Shown here: one piece after another, positions 49,722-61,177 of the stretch | Position numbering within the stretch: position 1 is the first letter of the stretch | Layout: every line of letters begins with the position of its first letter | Assembly: GCA_916610825.1 (NCBI GenBank) | Contig: OU744446.1 | Coordinates: forward strand, 36,867,833 to 36,931,832 | DNA length: 64,000 nt | Direction: 5' to 3' | Origin: Haliclystus octoradiatus | Lineage: Eukaryota > Cnidaria > Staurozoa > Stauromedusae > Haliclystidae | Position numbers and translations under genes: made by a program | Notes under the pieces: generated by a model | What the model was told of the DNA's origin: nothing | Database searches by the model: none | Seen by the model: only the letters and a program-made list of their open reading frames with translations

Positions 49722-50197
49722 TAAATATATTGCATGTTGTCCCTTCCTGTGATTGTAGCCATGGTAGCGGTGATGTAATATAAGCTTGTAAAGTCTGTCA
49801 GCTGACTGCGGTATGGAAGATCAGCAGCGTTTGTTTTTATATAAAGATTGTTTGAAGTCAAATGACCTGACTTGCGTTTGAGTTGGTGGACAGAAGAGTT
49901 GATATGAGAACTACTTGAAACTATTACTGTCTTGTTTATGTCTCCCTTACACCGACCATAGTTTTACAGCCTATTTGTTTCAAAGATTATCTATCTCTAT
50001 TGTTAGAGGCAACTTAAAGCAGCTGTGTTCCGAAAGGCGATCATTTGGACAGTCTTTTTAATTTTAGGTTTAATTTTTTTTTAATAGTTATGTATGAATT
50101 AATTTATTTATTTTAGCAATTCATTCAAGTTTATATTGAACATTGAAAAAAAAAATCAAATAGTTCCATTAATATAATCAAGGATAATAACTACGTT

Positions 50198-50715
50198 TAA
50201 AGCCCCGGCCAAATGACTTTTTATTTCGCCAACATTCATGAATTCAACAAAATCCGATGAATGTTGACGAAATAAAAGGTTATTTGGCCAACGTCACATT
50301 TTCGGATTTTGTTGGCTGATGTTGAATTTGGATTTTGAATACATTCAAAAATTTCGCCAACATTCATTGGATTTTGTTGAGTTCTATTGTTCTCTACCAA
50401 TGTTGGCGATGTGGCCAAATGACTTTTTATTTCGCCAACATTGTTGGACTTTGTTGAAAATTTGAACTTTCCTCTGATTGGTCAACAATGACGTAGCTTG
50501 TCTCAGGATTGGTGGACTCGATTGACTAGCTTCCACTCCTCAAAATACCAACCGCTGTTGTCAAAAATGAACTCAACAAAATCCGATGAATGTTGGCGAA
50601 AATAAAAAGTCATTTGGCCACCCTCAAGATGTTGATAAAAAAACGCAAAAATCCATCAGATTTTATCCGATGAATGTTGACGAAATAAAAAAGTCATTTG
50701 GCCGGGGCTTTAAAC
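50198..50715. mobile_element. Palindromic GGCCAAATGAC element, copy 2
   Basis: AAAGCCCCGGCCAAATGACT and its exact inverse form the ends, with inverted TTTCGCCAACATTCA motifs inside. It is the axis of the 48625-56039 inverted duplication. Related to 36165-36908. A short end fragment (GTCATTTGGCCGGGGCTTTA) also occurs at about 56128-56148. Confidence 0.75.
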
Positions 50716-51404
50716 GTAGTTACTATCTTTGATTATATTAATGGAACTATTTGATTTTTTTGTTGTTCAATGTTCAATATAAATTTGAATGAATTGCTAA
50801 AATAAATAAATTAATTCATACATAACTATTAAAAAAAAATTAAACCTAAAATTAAAAAGACTGTCCAAATGATCGCCTTTCGGAACACAGCTGCTTTAAG
50901 TTGCCTCTAACAATAGAGATAGATAATCTTTGAAACAAATAGGCTGTAAAACTATGGTCGGTGTAAGGGAGACATAAACAAGACAGTAATAGTTTCAAGT
51001 AGTTCTCATATCAACTCTTCTGTCCACCAACTCAAACGCAAGTCAGGTCATTTGACTTCAAACAATCTTTATATAAAAACAAACACTGCTGACCTTCCAT
51101 ACCGCAGTCAGCTGGCAGACTTTACAAGCTTATATTACATCACCGCTACAATCACAGGAAGGGACAACATGCAATATATTTAAACAAACAAATTACACAT
51201 AGGATGTAGCTCCTTTTTCGCCAGTTTTTCTTGACATCTTTAAGCCAAGCTGTTTTATAGTGTGAAATCCTAGATCACCCTCAAACTCCAGTGGTTTCGA
51301 CGGAGAAGGGAACAAATTTGTATGATTGGCCAAGAAAGCTGTATTTTACTATCTTGGAGTGTTCTCCAGTTGCGGCCACTTTCCCAGCAGACTGGCATGA
51401 TGTC

Positions 51405-51766
51405 TGTAGTTAACTTATTAACACAATAAAACAACAATCGATTCTACCAACAACGCAAGGTGAAGAATGACGACACCTTAATTTATTTCTATATATATAT
51501 ATGCCTGTAAACGAGGCATATTAAAATGAGGCTAACCAATCATATAAGCTAATACAATATTACAAATCCTTATATAGTAAATAAGAAACATTACTTAGTA
51601 AAGCTAACCAATCATAAAACAAATACAATATAACTATCCTTATATAGTAACATAGCAAGCAGTAATCTTTCTACAGGCAATATCAAAACTAATGAGTAAT
51701 AGCAAATCTATAATTATATTCAAACTAATTAATCAATACCAAATTTATATTTAACATTAGACTACA
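51405..51766 (-). repeat. 3' LTR of the minus-strand element
   Basis: 362 bases, TG...CA, near-identical to 55617-55978. Confidence 0.92.
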
Positions 51767-51890
51767 TCTCACCCAGATTTCCAAATCTATCATAGGAATA
51801 ATCTATCATAAAATCAATGCAAGAAAACATTTTAATAACTGAATTTAGAATATTAAAATGTTAGAAAATATTTTCTTTCAATGTTCATAA

Positions 51891-53582
51891 TTACTCAACC
51901 AAGAAGGAGAGCGACGGTTTTTGTACGGGACGAGATTCAGCTATTCTATCAAGTTCAACATCATCATTGGAAATATTTTCATTAACATTCTCAATGTCAT
52001 TGTTCTCATTATTATCATCATCATCAGAAGAAGATTCAGAACAATCTAAATCATTACTAATATGTTGTACAACGTTTTCTATTTCTACAAAAGTATCAAT
52101 AATTGGAATTCTTTTACAGATATGAGATAAATGACGTAAAGATAATTTTCCATTTAATATAACCTCGTCCTTTTGTGGTGATTTCTGTATATTAACAATG
52201 CCAGGTAGCCACTCATCAACACATCTTACGTGGTCATTTGGTTTTACCCATACAGTATCATCCTTACAATAACGTGGTATAAATTCAATTTCATCAAAAA
52301 TAGGTTCAACAATTTTAAGCCGAGGCTTATAACTAAATAATTGATGAGCAGGTGGAATTGATTGAGTACTTGACGGTGTATTATTATACCAATAAACAGC
52401 TTGTAAAATTGGAATTCGAGCCCTTGCTGCAAAGGCCTTTACAGTACAATGATTTCTTTCACAAATTCCATTTCCTTGCGGTCGATAAGCAGCTCTAGGG
52501 CTTAACAAAACTTTACAATTATTACAGAAACTTACTACAACTTTAGATTTAAACGTAGCCTATTATAATTATCCCAAATAATTTCATCGGGAGGACCCCG
52601 TTCTATAAAAACATTATTTAACTGATGAATTAACTGACTTTCTCCTTTTTCGTTAATACGGCGCCAAATAGCATATCGTGAAGGTCTGCAATCTACAATT
52701 GATAAATAGCCTACTTTTTCCCTTCATACTTTGTAACGTCTGTAGCTAATCTTTTCCAATTTAAATCAACATGTAATTCACCCTTTTCCCAAGTAACGGG
52801 TGCTGGGTCAATAGAATTACAACGATTACAATTTTGTACAATACAACGTGCTGTTTCATCAGAAACATCTAAATCGGTTTGACTAAATAACCATTTGGTT
52901 CTAGTTCTAGAATAACCACCGTGCAATAAATTATGTACTTCAACAGAATCAGTTAAATCTTTATCAATATTATTTGTAGTAATAGCGGTAGCAGTAACAA
53001 CGTTTTTAGTTATATTCTTTGGCAACCATGTTGAAGGAACACGAGTAAGACTATCTGATATATTCTCTTCAGATCGTACTAGAATTACATTAACGACTAA
53101 ATTTTACTCTTTGACAATAGTAGATATCAAAGCAAATCTACGGCGAATTAATAACTCATTAGATGCTTTTGTTTTAACACGTCTTTTACCGTTCAAAGAA
53201 TCTGCTAACCATCTATATACTGCTGCTGAATCGGTCATTATATCAAATACGTTTAAATTCCAAGACACTGCTAAATTAATTCCTTAACAACACTATCCAA
53301 TTCAGCCATATTAATATGTCCATCTTCATCTTTTCTTAACCAAGAGGCATCTTCAGCTATCACACCATCGATTTCAACACATACGCCAAGAGCAATAGAG
53401 CTGGCGTCACACCAAATACGTCCTTTCTTACTGACGTCAATATCCCATCGTCCACGAGCCGGATCCATTTCGGCAACTCGTTTAACGACGCTACGAATAC
53501 ATTTTACAATTTCAGGCGGTAATTTATCATTGTAATCAAAATTGTTAGACATACGTTTCAAATAACTAGCAGATACTCTCAA
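51891..53582 (-). pseudogene. Retrotransposon RNase H and integrase remnants
   Basis: After the TGA the same frame gives RNase H (IWCDASSIALGVCVEIDGVI, GHINMAELDSVV) to about 53271, where the frame breaks. Further pieces are the integrase zinc region (VHNLLHGGYSRTR, CIVQNCNRCNS) at 52711-53025 and the integrase end (AYRPQGNGICERNHCTVKAF, then an acidic tail) at 51891-52508. Stops and shifts separate them. The catalytic Glu is retained (GICERN). Confidence 0.8.
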
Positions 53583-54875
53583 TCAGCCACATACAGGATT
53601 TATACCAACAAGTCTACCACATAAAGAGTAAAGTTCTCGTTTTGTAAAACAGTTAAAATCAATATCACTCAATAACAATGCATTTGAGCGAGACCAAATT
53701 AGATGCTCTCCGGATTGAATAACACTTAATCCAAGAACTCGTACAGGATTAGCACTACAAATTTTTTCAGTTGGCTTAGCTAATAATCCATACTTTTGTA
53801 AATGATTACGAACCGTTTGAGCTGAAACAATAGACTCATCAACAAATATGTCATCAATATTTGAGCTACACCCCTTCGCAATAATAGGGTCTATTAACAA
53901 TACCTCGTGTAGTACCTTTGACATGACCATAGGTGCGACATTAAGTCCGAATCCAAGACGAGTTAAACACCAACGATGTGAGCGATACATTACAGTTTGA
54001 AATGGCCAAAAACTTTTATCTACACAAAGCTGTAAATACGCATCTTTTAGATCGACGATAGCACAGTCTATACCCTTTTTGCGCCATTCTCTTAACGTCT
54101 GTAAGCAAATATCACTTGCACTGCTATACAAATCAACACTTTGATTTAGCTCTCTAAAATCTAATATCGGCCTAACCTTATTTTTATTAGGCTGTACAAC
54201 AGCAAACATAGGAATAAGAGCTTTCGGCTCTCCAAACTTTTCTTCATCATATGGTACAAGATATTCTTTCGTAATCCATTCATCAAGGGTTTTGTTGAAA
54301 GATAATTGTACATCATCAGCCATATGATATTGACCTACCACGTTCTTCAAATGAACCGGTGGTTTCCCATCGTGCCACTTCCATTTCACAATCCAACTAA
54401 CGCCGTCAAAAGACGCCGAAAAATTATTATCGTCAATAGCCAATAAATCTTTAGTTATAATATTATTATCATCAATAGCCAACATCTCATTAGCAATAGT
54501 ATTAATTGCTCCAACAGCTGCAACTAAATCTTTTACATAACCAAATTTAAATTTACCCAACGGATTAACCGATAAACCACCAAATTTCTTAACAGCATTC
54601 ATGCCCATAATTATATCAACATTTGGTAATAATTTATCAACAATATAACAATATATCCATTTATGTATATTACCCATAACAACTTTTAACCAAATCGAAC
54701 CAAAACTTTCAACAGTAGTATTATCCATTAACGTAATAATCTTTTTATCAGCAACATACTCATTTGTAACGACAGTTCTTGAAACAATAGTGTCGGTGCA
54801 TCCTGTGTCTACTAATGACCGAAAACTCTGATCATTAACGAAAACATTACACAACAATAAATCTTTCAAGTTCAA
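53583..54875 (-). CDS. Retrotransposon protease-RT frame, ends at internal stop
   Basis: The open frame overlaps the end of gag in the -1 frame and has no ATG there (the overlap reads TTGA), so it was probably made as a gag-pol fusion by frameshifting. It contains the protease motif LVDTGCTDTIVS, RT motifs VRPILDFRELNQSV, AIVDLKDAYLQLCV, LTRLGFGLNVAP and the catalytic box SSNIDDIFVDE (Asn before the usual Ile-Asp-Asp). It stops at a TGA after INPVCG, where the same frame continues with family-like sequence, so the stop is probably a mutation. Confidence 0.8.
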   Translation of the reverse strand: MNLKDLLLCNVFVNDQSFRSLVDTGCTDTIVSRTVVTNEYVADKKIITLMDNTTVESFGSIWLKVVMGNIHKWIYCYIVDKLLPNVDIIMGMNAVKKFGGLSVNPLGKFKFGYVKDLVAAVGAINTIANEMLAIDDNNIITKDLLAIDDNNFSASFDGVSWIVKWKWHDGKPPVHLKNVVGQYHMADDVQLSFNKTLDEWITKEYLVPYDEEKFGEPKALIPMFAVVQPNKNKVRPILDFRELNQSVDLYSSASDICLQTLREWRKKGIDCAIVDLKDAYLQLCVDKSFWPFQTVMYRSHRWCLTRLGFGLNVAPMVMSKVLHEVLLIDPIIAKGCSSNIDDIFVDESIVSAQTVRNHLQKYGLLAKPTEKICSANPVRVLGLSVIQSGEHLIWSRSNALLLSDIDFNCFTKRELYSLCGRLVGINPVCG

Positions 54876-55603
54876 TTGTTCGGGGCCACAGTTTGTTCCG
54901 CAGATGCTGCGACCCCCTTCCAGTTTTCCGACAAAACGCTACGGCAAACATTCGATGTGTGACCAACTTTTCCACATCTGAAACAAACAACTTTTTTATT
55001 GCCTTTATCGGCACAATCTTTTGCCAAATGTCCAATAGTTTTACATAAAAAACATGTCCGAGTTTCTTGATCTCTCTTAACGCGCACTCCAGCAGCTACA
55101 ACAGTGATCACGTCTCTAACACTCTCTCTTTCTACTTCTAGTAATACTCTTGCACGAGCAACTAATGTCTCGTCAGAAGCTTGCTGTAGATGCCTTAATT
55201 GCATTGAGATGTTTTCCAGTAGTCCAACCACAAAAGCTACCCCCGAGGATCCACTTTCTGATAAATCGCATAATCTTTTGACATCGCTGTAATATGCGTC
55301 AACGTTCTCTCCGGACTGGTACATCCGATTTCTTAACTGTTCATATGCAGCGAATTTGGATAATGAAAAAGCTGTTAATAATTTCCTTTTAACTTTTATA
55401 ATGTCGACTTTATCTGCGTCGGACATTTTTTCGTAAACCATGAACGGTGGTCCACGTAACAACAAGGGAACCAAACTAGCCATATTATCATTAGAAATTT
55501 TCTGCAGCCTTGCAACAGTTTCAAAGCGCGACCACCATTCAGCCGCATCACCATCTCCAACATAATTTCCAACAATATCTGTTAACTTTAATTTTAATGC
55601 CAT
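54872..55603 (-). CDS. Retrotransposon gag (243 aa)
   Basis: Intact frame. A capsid-like N-terminal region (DAAEWWSRFETVARLQ, AYEQLRNRMYQSGENVDAYY) precedes two CCHC zinc knuckles, CFLCKTIGHLAKDC and CFRCGKVGHTSNVC. It ends TVAPNN at a TGA overlapped by the pol frame. Confidence 0.85.
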   Translation of the reverse strand: MALKLKLTDIVGNYVGDGDAAEWWSRFETVARLQKISNDNMASLVPLLLRGPPFMVYEKMSDADKVDIIKVKRKLLTAFSLSKFAAYEQLRNRMYQSGENVDAYYSDVKRLCDLSESGSSGVAFVVGLLENISMQLRHLQQASDETLVARARVLLEVERESVRDVITVVAAGVRVKRDQETRTCFLCKTIGHLAKDCADKGNKKVVCFRCGKVGHTSNVCRSVLSENWKGVAASAEQTVAPNN

Positions 55604-55616
55604 TGGCCTGTTAGCT

Positions 55617-55978
55617 TGTAGTTAACTTATTAACACAATAAAACAACAATCGATTCTACCAACAACGCAAGGTGAAGAATGACGACACCTTAATTTATTT
55701 CTATATATATATATGCCTGTAAACGAGGCATATTAAAATGAGGCTAACCAGTCATATAAGCTAATACAATATTACAAATCCTTACATAGTAAGTAAGAAA
55801 CATTACTTAGTAAAGCTAACCAATCATAAAACAAATGCAATATAACTATCCTTATATAGTAACATAGCAAGCAGTAATCTTTCTACAGGCAATATCAAAA
55901 CTAATGAGTAATAGCAAATCTATAATTATATTCAAACTAATTAATCAATACCAAATCTTTATTTAACATTAGACTACA
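55617..55978 (-). repeat. 5' LTR of the minus-strand element
   Basis: 362 bases matching 51405-51766; the gag ATG lies 13 bases inside it. Confidence 0.92.
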
Positions 55979-56220
55979 ATGTCGAAATGTTGCATCAGGC
56001 GAAGGTGCCTTTGCAGGTAGCATCCCACACGATCGGCTTCCCAGTTGACCAAGGGCACAATGACATCCTATCTTAAGTCATCCCACGTTTGATATACAAC
56101 GCCAAAGTGACCACCTCGGAAGACCGGTCATTTGGCCGGGGCTTTAGACTGTAATTTAACAGAATATAAATAATATCCAAATGTCTTGTGTGTCGAAAGT
56201 CAAAACATCACCACAAACAA

Positions 56221-59200
56221 ATGCAGAGTTTATATATAGTTGTTGTACTTTTCACTGCACCTAAATCCATCGCTCAAAACGATACATTCCCACGTAGTAC
56301 ATTTGTTCACAGGAAAGCAGAATACGATAGACCTGGTCTTAAATTTTTACATGCCGGTATTTTCCTTTTCGTTTCAAGTAAATCAGATATGCCCCTCAGA
56401 CAACAGTGATCAGTAGGCCTATGTGCATTATTTGATAAAGGTTTTATTATTTTTATTTGATTGTAGTCCTACTTTTTGGAGTATCGACATCATTGTTTTG
56501 ATCTTTGAAATTTTTTTTGCAGCTAACAACGAACAAACTTTGGGAATTTGGGAAGAAAATACTGACCAATATAGTAAAAAGGACATTGAAGATTTGTTTG
56601 GTGAACCCTTATTTCTCAATCTTTGTAAGTATGTCCTAGTTGTACTTCCTGAACCTATCCAATTTCTTATTTTATAGCCTATACATATTTTATTCCATAA
56701 GAAAACCGTTTATAAGAAACTGAATACTTCTAAATTTCCAAGAAACTTCTGTTGAGATTTTGTATTTTGAACTCAAGCCAATAATAATACAATTCATATT
56801 AAATTCTATACTGTATGTAATCCGCATATACTCAGTCTAGACTTGACAAAGACTGCCGTGTCTAGTTATCTGATAGCTTAATACATGTAATCCCTCAGAT
56901 AGAGGCCAGAAAAGTATCTCGAACACCAGATGACTACCCACCAATATTTTTCAAAGCAATAGCCTCTGAACTTACTATTCCTTTATCTATGTTATTTGAA
57001 TTGTCATTAAAAACCGGCATTCTACCTGATATCTGGAAACAAGCATTAGTTTCGCCAATTTTTAAGAAAGGTGACGTAGCTTCCCGTAGTAATTATCGAC
57101 CCATATCGTTAACCTGCATCTGTTGCAAAGTTATGGAACGTATCATTGTAGATGACCTACTAGTTTATTTAAATGAAAACAATATCTTATCTGATCGACA
57201 GTATGGCTTTCTCAGAAAGCGTTCTACTTGTAGTCAACTGTTAAAGACTTTAAATGATTGGTATGATTCAATTAACAAACGCTCACGTGTCGATGTTGTA
57301 TATATAGACTTTGCTAAAGCATTTGACACTGTTACACATTCAAAACTCTTAGCCAAATTAGAATCTTACGGCATCAAATACGAACTTTTTGAATGGATTA
57401 AATCCTTTCTTTCTGGTCGTTCGCAAAGCGTCATTGTATCTGATGAAATCTCAAGTTCTCTCCCAGTTTCCAGTGGTGTCCCACAGGGTTCTGTGTTAGG
57501 ACCGCTACTTTTTTTACTTTATGTTAATGATATTGAGAGCTGTTTGGATGGTTTGTGCGAAGTGCGTCTGTTTGCAGACGATGCAAAATTTTTTATCGCT
57601 CGAAATGATTCTTCCCCTGTCAATGCACTCACAACATCGTTAGATAAATTTACAACATGGGCCGAAAGCTGGCAACTGAGAATTGCTTATGATAAATGTA
57701 GTACAATATCCTTTGGTACATCCAACGCAAGTGAGCTTGATTATTTCCTCGGGAGTAACAAACTGAAGCAAACAGGAAAACTTCGTGACCTTGGCCTCAT
57801 CATTACTTCAGATCTTAAATTTTCTACTCATTGTTCTTCTATCTCCGCTAAAGCTAAAACAAGATCTTACCTTCTACTGAAATGCTTTACCTCAAGCAAT
57901 GCACAATTACTTATTAAAGCATATACTACCTATGTACGACCTCTATTAGAAAAAGACACCCAACTATGGAGTCCTTATTTACAAAAAGACATTGATTTGA
58001 TTGAATCAACTCAAAGACGTTTTACTAAATATGTGTGTTCTAGAGCAAGATTAAAAGATAATGGTTATCACAGTCGTTTGGCCCTGTTTGAAATTGAATC
58101 TTTAGAAATCCGTAGAATTAAATTTGATTTATGCATGGTGTACAAAATTATAAATAATCTAATTGACTTTCCTGATAATATTTTTATAAAACGAAACATA
58201 AGTAAACTTAGAGGACATTCTATGCAATTCGTTGCATGTTCAATACCTGTAAATAATTCAATTTTTTATTCCTTTTTTTATCGCATAATTCCATTATGGA
58301 ATCAGTTACCGGATGAAGTAGTGACTTCTTCCTCCTTAATTACCTTTAATTCAAAATTACATAAGATTGATTTAGATTGCTATTTGAAGCACTCTCATTA
58401 GGCTGCACATCAGTGCAAATTATATTACTATATAATTTCCCTTTGCTTGCCTGTACAAAAAATTACCATTTATGGTTTATTTTTTTTTGCAAATATATGA
58501 AATGAAAAATGAAATGAAAATGAAATTTCTATATTGAGCTGCAAGATAATTCTATGCAAAAAGTCAATATAATAATCATCGATTTCATCAATCAAAGAAC
58601 CATTCAATAATATGTAAAATATGTAAAAGTCCACAAGTTTGGTCAATTATACCAAACTTTATATAAATCAATTCAAAAAATTCATACAGAATACTCATAA
58701 ACTAAAATACATCTTCTTCTCGTCATTGCTCATAAGAACATACCGGTACTAACAATTCTCTTAATCTTCAAAATGATATTTTGGATCCTACTTACATTTA
58801 ACCAATCAATGGATAACACTTTAATTACATATCGTACCCTATAGCTTTACAAGTTGAACATTCTATTGCGCTTTCATGGCATTTTCACATTTTAATATTG
58901 TGAATATGGATGTTTTCATGGTTTTCAAAATTTTTCATGGTTTAAAAAAGTTGTGGTTTTCACTTTTTTACATTTTCATGATGTTTTCATAACACTTTCA
59001 TGGCATTTTCATGGTTTTGATGTTGGAAGCGCTAGTACGCAAGCTGTGCCGTGAGAAATGCATGCAAGTAACGCATGCTGGCAACGAAGCAAATTTTTCC
59101 CGTAAATAATTACAATATATATATATCTGGTAAAACCAATTGTTTTCAGAGCAATCGTCTCACCCCTAATAAAAATCGCCAAGCAAGACTTTCAACTTAT

Positions 59201-60602
59201 TTATAAACAAAACAAATATGGACACTAGTAGGAGCGTTTTTACTGGTTAGTAATATTTATGGGTCTATTTTAATTCTGGATATTTTAAAGAAAAAAACAT
59301 CAGCACAACATAGCAGAGCCACATTTTGGCATGATAGATTGCGTACTATTTATATGATGCGCTACAAATAGGTCTACCAATTATTATCCTATCATATCAC
59401 TTTCAATTTCTTTGAATTAACCGCAGTAACTAATTAAATACAAATCAAATTGACATTCAAACGGACTTTTCTGTGTTGTTTATTTTGACCGCTTCAGCGT
59501 AAACCAGTTAGTGATAAAGCAAATGCCCACTAATCTCATTTATGATGTTTATGTGCAGCTTCCACATATAAAGCTACGTTGATAGATGCCTCATCAACTG
59601 AGTTGTGTCCCACTAACTCAATGCCTGACTCATGTAAGTATTCAATTTCTATAATATAATAATACAGTGAAACCTGTATATAACAGCCAGCTACGAGAGG
59701 AAGATAAATTGACCACTGTAGACAGGTGGCCTTTATATACAGGTTTAATTCAATAGAAAATACTATTTTAGACATTGCAAAAGTGACCACTGTAGACAGG
59801 TGGCCGCTTTATAGAGGTGACCGTTATAACAGGTGTGACTGTATTACATTTACAATCATGTGTGACTGGAAATCACGTCGTAAGCATAAGTGCTCTTGTA
59901 TTAAGACCCATTAAAAAATTTACATACAAATGATAAATACACGATTAACATGTACGGACAGGTGTGGAATTGGACCTTCTGCGGACACTCTACCACAGAG
60001 CTACCAGTGCCTTAATACTGTTATCAGTTTATTGATACTTATCAGGTATTTCCGAATAAATGATGATGACGATGATGGTAATGTCCACTACTCTCTGTTG
60101 CGTTTGGATATTGGTACTGTAACAGTATTTGGCGAATTCTATCAGTTTCTTTCTAATGATGATAGCCTACTATTCCACAATCCTGTTTAGTATTCTTCAA
60201 CAGGCTGTTTTAATGAGTTCATGAACAGTTCATGAACTTCATAAAAATTTATTTGTGAACTGTCCATTCCATGAACACCTTATGAACAGTTCATGGATCA
60301 TCTATGAACAATTGATCACCTGTTCGCGAACAATTTGAGTTTGTTAACTGGTCTGTTTTGTATTTTTTATAGTTTTATAATCATTTGATAAACCTTTACA
60401 TCTGAAGGAAGCTTTAATTAATCTTCTTGCATTGCTGAAGTATTCCCTACTGGATTTTTCAATATTAATAAGTTCAAAATGTTTTCATAGCGTATCTTCA
60501 TATTTACAGCATTTAAAGATCTGAGCACTGAATATGATGATGTGATGCAACAAATTTCATCAAATCCATTTAATCATAGTACGTTATGTACAATTGAATT
60601 TG
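56221..60602 (+). CDS. Unrecognised gene, three exons seen
   Basis: Exons 56221-56377, 56523-56624 and 60510-60602, all in phase 1 and joined by GT-AG introns, give 117 residues; the gene continues beyond a GTAAGA donor at 60603. Exon 1 would supply a hydrophobic leader (MQSLYIVVVLFTAPKSIAQN) and a basic stretch. Exons 2 and 3 are acidic and hydrophilic (EENTDQYSKKDIEDLFGEP, FKDLSTEYDDVMQQISSNP). I do not recognise the family. Exon 1 is less certain: exons 2-3 look cytosolic, and other phase-1 start exons at 47889 and near 59217 are possible. The intron from 56625 to 60509 holds a LINE, a MITE and a palindrome; the next intron holds the BEL/Pao element. Confidence 0.5.
56860..58527 (+). mobile_element. 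5'-truncated LINE (Jockey/CR1-like) with tail
   Basis: Only the reverse-transcriptase part of a non-LTR element remains, followed by a short 3' region ending in GAAATGAAAATG-type repeats. No endonuclease domain precedes it, as in typical 5' truncation. The RT frame has no stops, so insertion is recent. It lies in an intron of the unrecognised gene, same strand. Confidence 0.85.
56866..58401 (+). CDS. LINE reverse transcriptase, uninterrupted
   Basis: The open frame runs from after a TAG at 56863. RT motifs in order: PIFKKGDVASRSNYRPISLT, VYIDFAKAFDTV, SGVPQGSVLGPLLFLLYVND and the catalytic FADDAK, then a thumb-like region and KHSH at the end. The FADD box and the GVPQGS motif are typical of the Jockey/CR1/L2 group. 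The first internal Met is at 56989, but the frame and homology begin earlier. Confidence 0.88.
   Translation, partial: LSDSLIHVIPQIEARKVSRTPDDYPPIFFKAIASELTIPLSMLFELSLKTGILPDIWKQALVSPIFKKGDVASRSNYRPISLTCICCKVMERIIVDDLLVYLNENNILSDRQYGFLRKRSTCSQLLKTLNDWYDSINKRSRVDVVYIDFAKAFDTVTHSKLLAKLESYGIKYELFEWIKSFLSGRSQSVIVSDEISSSLPVSSGVPQGSVLGPLLFLLYVNDIESCLDGLCEVRLFADDAKFFIARNDSSPVNALTTSLDKFTTWAESWQLRIAYDKCSTISFGTSNASELDYFLGSNKLKQTGKLRDLGLIITSDLKFSTHCSSISAKAKTRSYLLLKCFTSSNAQLLIKAYTTYVRPLLEKDTQLWSPYLQKDIDLIESTQRRFTKYVCSRARLKDNGYHSRLALFEIESLEIRRIKFDLCMVYKIINNLIDFPDNIFIKRNISKLRGHSMQFVACSIPVNNSIFYSFFYRIIPLWNQLPDEVVTSSSLITFNSKLHKIDLDCYLKHSH
59665..59841. mobile_element. Tc/mariner-like palindromic MITE (177 bp)
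   Basis: CAGTGAAACCTGTATATAAC to AACAGGTGTGACTG with TA on both sides. Same family as 39195, 42976 and 46186. Confidence 0.8.
60205..60345. repeat. Degenerate CCCCTGCG palindrome family copy
   Basis: GAGTTCATGAACAGTTCATG and CTTATGAACAGTTCATGGAT units without clear CCCCTGCG ends. The only copy found outside the PAPSS gene. Confidence 0.5.
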
Positions 60603-61177
60603 GTAAGAGTTATAAAACAATATTTGTTTTGCCAAGTATAAAAATCCTTTGATTATTCTCCCTGGTCTTCTCTTGAATAAAAGGAAAACGTCGAAGACTG
60701 TACGCATTAAACTACAATCTCTTCGTAACAAAAACTAATAATATATTTGTAAACAATAAAGTGTACCTTTGTACAAATCTCTTTGATCGCTGTTTAATAA
60801 CTATCGTTTCAAACGTTGAACCTTCTACTGATTTACATTTGTGGTCTATGCCTATTTATTTACATTTAGAATAATGATTCAGCAATTTTATATCTGACAA
60901 GCTCATCAAAACATATATAGAATTGATATAATATGCACAAAACTAACTATTAAATTGTCTCAATAAGCACAATTTTATGTTTACGAAGTTTGTTTACTTT
61001 TGATTTACGCTTACATGTGCGTAGTTTATTTTTAGTATAACGTAATTCTCTATATTTAATGTTTCCGATCTATTATCTTAAAATAGAATGATGTAAGGCA
61101 TTAATCAGCTTATACATTATTCACCTAACTTATGTTATTTATTATATTATAAAACTATTACTTATGTTAATCAAAAC

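Larger units (their letters stand above)
51405..55978 (-). mobile_element. Divergent Ty3-type LTR retrotransposon, decayed
   Basis: 362-bp LTRs (plus-strand start TGTAGTTAACTTATTAACAC, end ATTAGACTACA) at both ends, differing by about six substitutions, inside a perfect 5-bp duplication ATGTC (51400-51404, 55979-55983). Transcription is leftward: gag at 54872-55603, then protease, RT, RNase H and integrase. Coding after RT carries stops and frame breaks although the LTRs are young-looking. Confidence 0.92.
48625..56039. repeat. Large inverted duplication with nested insertions
   Basis: The left arm (48625-50197) matches the right arm (50716-51404 continued at 55984-56039) in reverse, at high identity but with scattered differences. 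At the centre is the palindromic GGCCAAATGAC element. The left arm alone has an 810-bp TIR element; the right arm alone is split by a 4.6-kb LTR retrotransposon. The insertions therefore came after the duplication. Shared landmarks are GCCGATCGTGTGGG, AGTGGCCGCAACTGGAG and GGCGATCATTTGGACAG. Confidence 0.9.

Noticed and set aside
51405..55978. DIRS or BEL class for the minus-strand element
   Set aside because: Normal LTRs, a 5-bp duplication, DTG protease and RT-RNase H-integrase order favour a Ty3-type element; no tyrosine recombinase or Pao-type motif was seen.
48625..56039. Inverted duplication as a pure assembly artefact
   Set aside because: The arms differ by scattered substitutions and carry different insertions with proper target duplications, so they are distinct sequences; mis-joining at the axis is still possible.
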